The notes beneath the pieces are model-generated. The model was given only the letters and a program-made list of their open reading frames with translations, had not been told where the DNA came from and searched no databases. Positions 46,530 through 55,692 of a stretch of DNA of 64,000 nt are shown here, in pieces. Every line of letters begins with the position of its first letter. Position 1 is the stretch's first letter. The position numbers were made by a program, and so were the translations under genes. Origin of the DNA: Colocasia esculenta (Eukaryota > Streptophyta > Magnoliopsida > Alismatales > Araceae); contig JACBKR010001164.1 in the NCBI GenBank assembly GCA_014218235.1, positions 22,500 through 86,499 of the forward strand, in the 5' to 3' direction.

Positions 46530-47392
46530 ATGGCACCCAAGACCAAGATTCTCACTCGCCGTCGTCGTGCTTCGACGGACGCCGGAGAGAGTTCCAGGGC
46601 TCCTTCAGAACATCGTAGCAAGCATCGCGAAGATCGTTTGCCGGAACTCATTGTTCCTCAGGGTCTCCATCTCATCCGGGTACAGGCACCTTCAAGAAAC
46701 TCGTCAATCCCGGTATGTGGACTTTGAGTCCTTAGGATCGTTGTTCCCCTCACTCTACCCTACTTGACACTCAAGGGTGGACATCCTTTCTGTACTCACA
46801 CTTGCAATACTCTCCGAATGCCGTCACAGAGTTTTTCAATAACCTAGGGCTTTCCGATCAGGAAGATCTTCTTATCTTCGGTGAAAGGCACTCGTTTTCG
46901 CCTCACCGAAATCTTGTCTCAACAGCCCTTCAAATCCCAAACTCAGGAGTTGAAATCTTCAACTACACTCCTTCCGCTTCTGAGTACTATGAACTTCTCA
47001 CGTTGCAACCTTATGACTCCACTAAGAAAATTGCACGCTTGAATGCCAACTCCTTTCCTCCTTTGATCCGGATGATCCATCACATCTTCACTACTTTGAT
47101 CGTCCCGAAGGATGGAAGCCGAGAATTAGTCACTGAGGTCCATAAGTCCTTGTTCATATTCTTCCTCAAATGTCAACAAATCAATCTTCCTGAACTCATG
47201 CTAAGCCTCATCCGTCGGTGTTTCTCTAACACCAAGAGATCAATGCCTATGCTTGCCCAATCACCTCTTTTCATTTTCATTGGCATTCCTATCCCTTCAA
47301 GTGAGCTCATCTCCTTAAAATCCCGCAGTGCCTTTGACCTCACTGCCGCTCACCGAATGGGCTACAAGTTTGTAGACGGTGTAGTGTCATAG
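46530..47392 (+). pseudogene. Env-position ORF of element E (plant transposon-protein domain)
   Basis: The ATG at 46530 starts MAPKTKILTRRRRASTDAGE, a basic leader. After a frameshift near 46700, the segment 46802-47392 is open for 196 codons. It contains TEFFNNLGLSDQEDLLIFGE, then NSFPPLIRMIHHIFTTLIVP, FFLKCQQINLPELMLSLIRR and SPLFIFIGIPIPSS. This layout resembles the domain annotated as putative plant transposon protein (PF20167) that occurs in the env-like position of SIRE-like Copia elements. No signal peptide or clear membrane segment is seen, so an envelope role is not supported. Confidence 0.65.
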
Positions 47393-47649
47393 GGGCATGT
47401 CAATGAGTGACAGTATAGTTCCCCGCGGGACGCCCTTGAGTCCGGTCGTACGCATGCTCCAATCAAGTGCAATGACCATAAAGTCTCTGAACAACAAACG
47501 AATTATGTATGACCCACACCTTGCAAATCTTACAACATGTATCCCAAGCTCCAAGGCCGAGTCTTATCTCCTCTTAAGTCTTCCAATCCCTTCTCACGAC
47601 CAGAGAACTCACGCACCTGGTCTATGGTGGAACGTTAATGACTAGGGGC

Positions 47650-48340
47650 AAGCAGACTTGGGAAGCCAAAAGAACCAAATGCACACTACACATAGAGGAT
47701 GTTTGGCAAATATAAGAGAGGAATAAGATCCATAGCACATCACTCAAGAGCAAAAGATGGCGTTATATGAAAATTCTAAAATCTAAAAAAAAATCAAAAA
47801 TCCTAAAAATAAAAAAATCTGAAAATTCCAAAATCCAAAAAAATCAGAAAATCAAAAAAAATCAGAAAATCCCAAAAATCGAAAAAATCAGAAAAAATGA
47901 AATGAAACAAAAAATAGAAAATTCCAAAATCCAAAAAAGTAAAAAAAAAAAATAGAAAATCCAAAAAATCCTAAAATCCAAAAAAAAATAGAAAATATCA
48001 AAACAAAAAAAAAATTTGTGTGTACATATCACTTTCCTTTTGCATGCATTATTTTCATTTTATATCACTTATTTGAATAAGGCTCAGCCCCTTGACAATA
48101 CGAAGTCATATCAATTTTAATGCAAGGGGCTGAGCCAAAGAACAGAACTGACCTTTTAAGTGTACATGGACAATGAATTTTAGAGCAAGCCATCTGTGTA
48201 CTCGGGGTACTCTTGTTCTCTCCTCTCTTGTATTCGGATCTCCCTCTCTCCATGTTCGGATCTCGTCTCACTCGCATGTCAATGCAAAATCATTCATTTC
48301 GTAAACATTGACATAAAGTAAAAGATCCACTAAGTGATAA
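47650..48340. other. A-rich tract, hairpin and E/D junction region
   Basis: 47767-48015 is a run of degenerate AAAATCNAAAAAATCC-type repeats; a shorter version is at 53507-53540. The reading frame 47767-47955 is an artefact of it. A perfect 14 bp stem, GGCTCAGCCCCTTG at 48081-48094 and CAAGGGGCTGAGCC at 48123-48136, encloses a 28-base loop. The change from element E to element D lies somewhere here; no LTR edge was found. Confidence 0.55.
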
Positions 48341-48341
48341 G

Positions 48342-51225
48342 TCATATGCACCAAGATAAGGGGAGGTGGCTCACAAACTCCTCACTGTCCACAACCACTC
48401 TCCCCGGATCCTTCCTGCCTCTCTGGAGGTGGTGGCATCTCACCACCACCTCTACCGCTCGGGCACTCGCCTCGCCCCTACAGCATCTCTCCTCCTCCTC
48501 GTTCCTCCTATGGCAGGAGGAACCTGCCAAATACTGTCCGACAGAGGCCCCGCTCGCCCTACTCGCGCCGCTCCTACTCCTACTCCTACTCTGAGCGGCC
48601 TGGCCTAGGGTCGTCACTAGGCCACGGAGCTCGTCTATCCGGATCTGTTGCGCCGTCACCTCAGTACACAGCCTCACCATCTCCGTCTGGTCCACTGATG
48701 ACCCCTGCACCCAGAGTGTCGCCAGCTCCCGCGTTGTCTCCGCCACCAGTAGCTCCGCTGCCTCCGCTCGGATACGCAACCAGTCCCTCTCGCCCATGGC
48801 GGCATCAACCTGTCCCTGAAGCTGGGACATGCGGTCAGTGGCGGTCCTCAGCTCCCTCTCTGCAAAAGAATTCAACTCAATACCATGTTTAAATAATCTT
48901 TAAATTAAAGACAATGTCTTACTTACCCGCTCGACCAGCTCGGTTTGTGTCTCCTCGGCCCTCCTCACTGTGGCCGCCAGTCGGTCTTCTAGATCCAACT
49001 GGGAAACTCTGACGCCCTGGAAGAGGAGCCTCGGCTCCTGCCGCTCTCCTCACCTCTCCAACTCCTTCCGCTGCCACGCAACACACGTTAATTTCTTTAA
49101 TCAGCCATGAAATGGTAATGTATGGAAGTTTGAGTATGTACTTACCAGCTACTCTGTCTCCCTCTGAGCCGCCGCCTGGTCCTGCACAGCTGAGTGTAGC
49201 AGGGCTGTAGTGAGGCAATCTCCCCGGCCACGTCATTCTGCAATCAAAAATATGTCAATTCAATTCAAACAAAGATCAATTTCACAGTGTTTGAGTTTAT
49301 GGGTTTTACCTGACGCCTCCTGCCGCGGTAGACCCTCGCGCTGTACTTTAAAGTGAATGCCTGTAAGTACACGTCATCGGATGTGGCCTCCGACTGGACC
49401 TGCTTGCCCTTCCGCTCCTAGTTGTCGATCTGCTCTTGGCCCGCACTCACGAGTCCATCGTGTCATGGAGTCCCCGGAAGCTTCGACTAGGCCTAGTAGT
49501 CCGGTTTCGATGGGGAACTCCACTGCACTCTGGTGTAGGCTGAGCGACCTATGAGCCAAGAACAAGTGCAAAGGTAGCACAAGGTTGAATGTATGGATCC
49601 ACACGACCTACCAAAGTAGGGGCGGGCCTGCACCAACCAAGGTTGTCCTTTATCTCCCGCCTCTAGATATGGCTGCCACACCACCTGCACATCAAAAACA
49701 TTTGTTTAGTAGCCAAGCAATTAATTAAAATCATCGAATTAGAGAGACGGGTAGATTACTCACATCTAGCTGAGGGTAGGTGTCGATCTCGTCCTGGATG
49801 GACGCCAGCTGGTCCTCCAATGTATGAGTGTCGCAGCGAGAATCCCAGCGTCGGGCTATGGGCACAAGTCCCGGTCGTGTTAGGATCCCTCTCCTCAGGT
49901 CAGGGAGGTGGAGGTAAGCCCAAACCTGCAAAAGCATTAAGTCAGTCAAATCTCAAGCCATATCAAAGTGCAGTAGTAAGTAAAGGCGCAAAGGAGAGAA
50001 GAGTACTTGAAGGAAGGGGAAGAACCCGCTAGTGTATGTCTGTCACTGAGGCACCCAAACTGTCAAACTGATGTGCTAGGAATGCAGCCCCCCAAGTGTA
50101 GTCGCCCACCTCGTCCAGATCCTCCAAGAGCGGCAGGAACCGGAAGTGGACCGCATCACCCCTCGTGGCAAATAAGAGTCTGCCTAGGAAAAGGATGAGG
50201 AAGCGACGCAGGTCCAGGTCTGCCTCTACCCCTGGCTCCTCCGCCCGCACTGCCCGGCATCCTGGGGTCAACCTCTGTAGCTGCCCGTCCACCGTCTCAC
50301 CCACTTGCTTGCCCACATCATACAACCCTAGGCTCTCCTACAGTGCAACTCTGGGACAAGGGAAGACCTCGCCTCTACACTAAAACCTAGAAGTCTATGG
50401 CTAGCTCTCTATACCTGGGATAAGAGAATCCGCTCATAGGGCGCCCATACACCCTCAACCCCGTGATCCGGCTCACATCCTCAAGGCTAGGGATCATATA
50501 AACCCCATGGGAATATGAAGGCAGTCGCCTCCACATCCGACCTGCTGCGCAAGGCCTGGGTAAGCGCGGGGTCCGGCCTCATCCTATCCATTCTTAGGAC
50601 TTCCCCGAAACCCATGTCCTCTAACCTAGCTCTCTAAAAGGTGGGGAAGGCCAAGTAAACTGCCAGTACTAAGAGTCAAGAAACTCGGGCCCTCATCTCC
50701 CCCTGCAAGCAAAGTCAAATCATTTCCAAAAAAAAAGAAGAAGGGGGTCAGTTTATACTTTCTCTTTGGTTCCTTCGGCTGAGGTCGTGTCGGCCCTTTG
50801 GGCCGCGACCTTGTCGCGGAACTACGATGTGACGCGATAATGTCGTGGTCTAGTCTCACATCGCGATAACTGGTATCGTGATGCTTATGGCCATTACGTT
50901 CTCAGATGCAAACCAACCGGACTTTCCTTTGTCCGGCTGCCGTTTCCGCAGGCATCACGCTCTACATTGGAGCCCTCAGGGCTTTCTCATCCATCCACAT
51001 GCTAAAAATCAAGGTTTTGGGCACCAAGGCTTACCGTCTTCATTTCTTTCTCTCGGGCTCTCGCCACCGCCTCCTTGTCCACTAGAGCTTCCTCTTCCTC
51101 CATCTCCATATCCGCGATTTCCTCCTAGACCGGAGGCGCCTCCTCCCGCTGCTAAGAAGCGCCTGTCGTCACGGGGCGCTTCCTTCGTCCTTCGCCATTG
51201 TCTCCTTCACCACCGCCTTCCATCA
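48342..51225 (-). pseudogene. Antisense plant-mobile-domain gene 2 of element D
   Basis: A minus-strand gene inside a plus-strand Ty3 element. The start codon at 51225 (MEGGGEGDNGEGRRKR) follows a CT-rich leader (51230-51340). An acidic exon ends at a GTAAG donor near 51035. The plant mobile domain is clear at 50325-50029: LDLRRFLILFLGRLLF, then FLPLLEDLDEVGDYTWGAAF. A long coiled-coil exon, 48875-48342, begins NSFAERELRTATDRMSQLQG and continues with AELLVAETTREL and TAQQIRIDELRGL. Several internal stops occur. Mobile-domain proteins are known from host genes and transposons; the role here is unknown. Confidence 0.7.
50786..50880. promoter_or_regulatory. CGCG-core array inside antisense gene 2
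   Basis: Cores (CGCG or CGTG) start at 50786, 50804, 50815, 50833, 50844, 50862 and 50877: intervals 18, 11, 18, 11, 18, 15. This is the cleanest short example of the 29 bp pattern. Confidence 0.85.
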
Positions 51226-51394
51226 CATGGAAATAGGGGAGAGTGAGAAGAGAAAGAGGGAACAAGAGAAAGCTAGGGTGCAAGAGAGGAGAGGGAGCAA
51301 GAGGGAAAGAATTTGCTGGATGGAGAAAGAGTGAGATGTGAGCGTGGGGGGAAGGGAGAAGGGGCGGTCTGCGTTTTGAATCGCCGGGTTGAGA

Positions 51395-51475
51395 CGCGAT
51401 GCTCATGGACTCCGCGACCTTGTCGCATCACGGCGGTGGGTCGCGACCTGTAGTGACGCCCCGCAGCGTCGCGTT
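51395..51475. promoter_or_regulatory. CGCG-core array upstream of antisense gene 2
   Basis: Cores start at 51395, 51413, 51424, 51442 and 51470: intervals 18, 11, 18, 28. The array lies 170-250 bases upstream of the gene 2 start codon at 51225, on the promoter side. Confidence 0.78.
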
Positions 51476-51639
51476 CTTAAGGCGTCATCTCTGCGAGTCA
51501 TGTTTCAAATAGAACACAGTGCGCAGAGGGTAAAACTCTATTTTATTCATTCAAATCATGAAATTACATTGCTTCATTGTCCCTACAGTCAATCAAATGC
51601 AATTTTCTGCCGTAATTACCATTTGATACATCATATCTA

Positions 51640-53087
51640 TAAGAATCTCATCATTCTCATGCCCCTATGCTGCTGGACAGATCTCTTTAATGATTCAAGG
51701 TACTCCTGCGTCACGTCTTCATCCTCCTCCACCTCCGCCTGGATGAGACCTGTAGCGCACCCCCTCCCAGTGGACGATGGCGCTCCGCACGTCCCGTTCA
51801 TCCTGAGCGTCGTCCATCTTCCGCACCTGAATAGGCGGGTAGTGCGAGAGTCGGGGGACCACCGTGCGCGCTGCACCACACTGCAAGTAACAGCGGTCCG
51901 GGTTGTATTGGACCAAGGCTTCATTGCCCAGAAGTCGAAGTGCCAGTCCGGGACGCTGTGGTAGGTAGATCATCCTATTGTGGAGGAAGCGGGGGCGCAT
52001 ATCAAACCCCCCCGTAGTCATGTTCTTGAAGTAATTGCGCCAGCCCTTCAGTCCCTTCACCTGAGCCGTCTTGCACCGCGCCCGTGGTGTCATGTAGAGA
52101 GGCGCACCAACAAAAGCTAGCGGATGGTGTAGCATTGTCTTGCACTCAGTGGAGAGGGTGTCCATCGCGCGGAACTATATATGCATGCCCATCCAGAGCT
52201 CGAGGGCGATAACAGACCCATAGAATGGTTCACCGGTGGCTGCAGAAGAAAGGACAACATACAAATAGCCAAGAATTGCCTGTCCAATACACATACCTTC
52301 GGAGATGGAGTCAATTATGCTCAGGTTGGAATAGGAGATGGCTCCGTCCTCAGCGTAGAAAAGAATGACACCACAAATACAGATGGCGGCAGCTTTGGCA
52401 ATGGCAAGGTAATTTCCCAGTCTTGCGCTTGCACTGGGAGATGATCCACTGAGCAATGGGGAGGAGGTGCACATGGTTCCGGCTAGTCATACTATGCAGA
52501 TCAGTCTTCTTAGTGGTAATCTCCCCAAGTATTCCCCATGTGTTAATCGGTGCCACGGTGTAAGAAAGAGCAACCTACTCCACCCTTTGGTACTTTGGAA
52601 GTCCCAGCATTACCTCAACTCCTCCAACAGGATGGTTGCCTCAAACCTGGGGAAGATGAAGGTGTGCGTCTAGGGGTGCCACAGCTCCGCCAATGCCGTG
52701 ATGCTGTCCCCATGTGCAGGATCTTGTGGTATTGTTTGGCTAGCACAAGCACACTTGAGAGCCCCCATTCACGTAGATGACGGGTAGAAGCAAGAGGAAG
52801 GATCTCTATCATTGGGGTCAGGCAAGGCACCTTGGAGAATCTCTTGTGGCCTGGGAGAATCTGATGTGGAAGAGAATGAAGAGAGGAGGCTAAGAACAGG
52901 GGAGAAGAAGAAGTGGAAGAGAGTAAGGAGAAAGCTAGAGAGAACATTGCTTACTTGAAGATCTGGGCGAGAGCATATGTGCCCGAGTACGAAAGAGAGG
53001 CGCTGGAGCTCCGCATGAGATTCCGGGCCGCCTTGGGACCAGCATAAGATGGGATGTCCTCTTGGAAGGCAGCAATGGTTTCTTCAT
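51640..53087 (-). pseudogene. Antisense plant-mobile-domain gene 1 of element D
   Basis: A second minus-strand gene. The probable start is at 53087, after a leader with an AGAGAG tract and a TATA box at 53162-53170. A WHPxTHTFIFP-type segment near 52680 is the opening of the plant mobile domain. The long frame 52474-52175 carries LGNYLAIAKAAAICICGVIL, then IIDSISEGMCIGQAILGYLY and SVIALELWMGMHI, the domain's second half. The C-terminal exon 52165-51719 contains LHNRMIYLPQRPGLALRL, QYNPDRCYLQCG and a glycine-rich end. Frames change between blocks. Confidence 0.72.
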
Positions 53088-53161
53088 GGCTTCAGGAAAG
53101 AGAAAATCAAAGAAGATTAAAGAGAGAGAGAGAGCTGCGGGATTAGCACCCTAAGCAGCCC

Positions 53162-53170
53162 TATTTATAG
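53162..53170 (-). promoter_or_regulatory. TATA box of antisense gene 1
   Basis: Minus-strand CTATAAATAG about 75 bases upstream of the predicted start codon, followed by a pyrimidine-rich leader. Together they look like a working plant promoter, opposite to the element's own transcription. Confidence 0.65.
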
Positions 53171-53315
53171 AGCTCTAAGGGAGACTAACCGATCCCAATC
53201 ACGTAACTAAGTATTAGGATAAGATTAGAAGAGGTTTAGGGGTCCTATTAGGAGTCTAGGAATCTTAGGATAGAGATAAACACAGATTTCTGCATTTTTT
53301 GGATTCTGTTTGTGT

Positions 53316-53377
53316 CGCGACGCTGCAATATGCCACGTCCAGGTCGCGACATGGCAAGATGTCGCAACTATGTCGCG
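53316..53377. promoter_or_regulatory. CGCG-core array upstream of antisense gene 1
   Basis: Cores at 53316, 53334 (degraded CACG), 53345, 53363 (CGCA) and 53374: intervals 18, 11, 18, 11. It lies about 150 bases upstream of the antisense TATA box. Confidence 0.8.
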
Positions 53378-53389
53378 ACCCCCAGATGT

Positions 53390-54453
53390 GTCATCTCTTT
53401 TCTTGAGTGTTATTTTTTGTGTTGGTGCTTAGTTGGTGTCCTTATTTGGTCATTTGAATGTATATATGTGTTGTTATCATGCCGTTATTGCTTTGCTTTG
53501 TTCAATAAAAAAAAATCAAAAAATCAGAAAATCACAAAATAAGGAACATCGCAGGTAAGTCAGGTAATGTATTTCTATCTTTACTCCTCGCATTATTATA
53601 TGGTATTCTATTTATTATATCGCTTCAAGGACCGGCTGGTTCTCAATGTGCTCTGGGATTTGAGTTCCCCTTTACCAAAAACAGTGATAATCTAGGTGCA
53701 CATTGTTAATCATTGGATAGGCCGTTAGGTTGGGTAAGTTCGGGGACGATGGATTCAAGCCTACACTGCGGTTGCAGGTAGTTTCTAACCCGCTCTTACT
53801 TCGGCTTAGCATTATTATCCTTGATCTATTTTTTATTTCCTCTTTTTCTTTGCATTCATTTTGATGATTTTTTTTCTTTTAGCGCATCATGCACCACGTA
53901 GGTCTTTGAGCTTTCATAACTCATCCTTGGCTAATGGTGAGCCCTTGTTGAGTGCCCAATCATTCTTCATGTTTCAAGCAAGAAATCATATTCCACTCCG
54001 AATCGGAAGATTTGTCTCCGAGCAAGTTTCTCTATCAGTTTGTTAAAGACTTCCCTGTCTGGATTCTCTATCCAATTTCATCTTACTCCTTTGATCCGTT
54101 TTGGTTGCGAACGGTCCCAGGACAGAGTCATTAGTTACCTGCCTGGCACGCACATGTCCCTCCAAAACGAAACCTGCAGGCCAATCGGCTAGGGTACCCC
54201 TCAATCGAGGGGTTGATCGTCCTTTTCTTACTCCTTCTCGTCCAGACTTGTGCTTTCCATTGCATTCTACTCAAGTAGCTAACTCGGGGCTTTCACGAAG
54301 ATTCCAATTGCTTGGCCAGAATTGGGTGTCTCTTTATCTTGACTCCCACTTTTCAGTCCACTCCGCATCATTCCACTTCGCCATCACTTCATGACACCTC
54401 CTCTACACTCCCGCTACGCTCCCTTGCAAAGTGGAAATCAAGGAGGGGCAATC
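53390..54453 (+). other. Element D untranslated region and polypurine tract
   Basis: No coding domain is recognised; open frames (53861-54046, 54101-54394) are short and without family. The last bases, AAGGAGGGGCAATC at 54440-54453, are a purine-rich tract abutting the LTR start, the usual plus-strand primer site of Ty3 elements. Confidence 0.6.
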
Positions 54454-55637
54454 TGTAGGCACCCGATTCTGACTTATAAGTCAGACACATTCTTCTTATC
54501 TTAATAAGCCCTAGTTGGTCATCACCTTCAGCCCACCGTTAGCCTTTCTTTGAGCCCATTAACAGCCCAATTTCCATGAATATACCAGCCATTATCTTTT
54601 AAAGAGTCCATGAGCATTGAATGCCTATAGTCGCGACGACTAAGGCCGTCGCGTTCATTGTTGTTGCGTCCCTATGATGCGTCGAGATTTCAGCCGTGGC
54701 AACAGCCTCCGCAACCACCTCCACATTATCCTCTCATGGCCTTTATCTTAATCCTCTGCAACCACCCAACCCACATGAACGCATCTAGGGGATAGGGGAC
54801 TCTTTGAAACCTCCTTTGGACTATGACCCACGAGATTAATGATTTTTTTATCTAGGTATTTATCGCTTAAAAATGGGATTTTTCTCTCTCTTAGTCTATA
54901 TAAGCAAGCCCTTTTATTCAGAGCCAGGGGAGCCTTGTTTTTTTACCCCGAAGGGCTGCCAAAATCATCTGACCAACACTTAGCCTCGCAGCCCTCCCAG
55001 TCTCCTCATTTTTCACCTCAACCCTTCACCAAGTCATGCTCATTTCACTATCTACAAGGCGTGGAGTTGAGGAGGCATCCCTCGGAGCATCTGACCAAGG
55101 GAGGACACCATTTGGCCCCAGGGGGTCGCCCCATATGGGGATTTCTTCTCTTCCTCTTCTTCTTCCTTCTTCATGCATTTTTATCACTTATTAGATAGCA
55201 ATCATTTTCTTTTCCTTCCTACGTTTTTCCATACACCCAAGGGGTTTAAACCACCCCCAGGTCCGTTCCCACCATGCTTCATCTCTTCTTTTCATTTTGG
55301 ATGGATACCACACTTAATATGTTCTAACAGGGTTCCTTTCCTTATTTTCGTTGTTTTGGCATGTACTCAAGCTAGTTCTCACGAGGAGCTCTTGTCCTCT
55401 GGCCGGCCGGAGGGCAGGAAGAAGGTTCTTCCACACTTCTCCCGCACTGCAGAGAACGCAACCAAGGAGGGCGACGCGATAGAAAAGACGCGGCCCATAT
55501 GGGCGACGCGACTTCAACCTCATAGCGACGGGGATCTTCGTCGCGACCTCAGGTCAGTATAGTGTTCTCTTTCCTTTTCCTAGCTTAGTTAGACCATTTA
55601 ATTCCTATCATATGGCAACAATTTAGGTGGCGATCAC
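54454..55637 (+). mobile_element. 3' LTR of Tat-like Ty3 element D
   Basis: Starts TGTAGGCACC after the PPT. TATA-like CTATATAAGC is at 54896-54905. A CGCG pair (54632, 54650; 18 bp) lies upstream of it and further cores at 55475, 55489, 55507 and 55542 downstream. From about 55215 it resembles the LTR fragment at 3750-4000. The expected GTGTCTACA end is missing; the sequence changes to family B near 55640. Assignment to the Tat group rests on the terminal sequence and antisense ORFs, because gag and pol are not in the window. Confidence 0.7.
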
Positions 55638-55681
55638 TTCCTCTTTCCATGCTTTTATACTGAGCACATATTGTGTGTATT

Positions 55682-55692
55682 GAGGGGGGAGG
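55682..55692 (+). other. Polypurine tract of the family B element
   Basis: GAGGGGGGAGG just before the probable LTR start. Only about 50 bases of family B internal sequence remain to its left. Confidence 0.65.

Noticed and set aside
47767..47955. Lys/Ile/Asn-rich open frame
   Set aside because: Pure translation of a degenerate A-rich tract.
54839..55562. Overlapping frames in the family D LTR as a host gene
   Set aside because: They lie within the LTR and are not shared with the D LTR fragment at 3503-4144.
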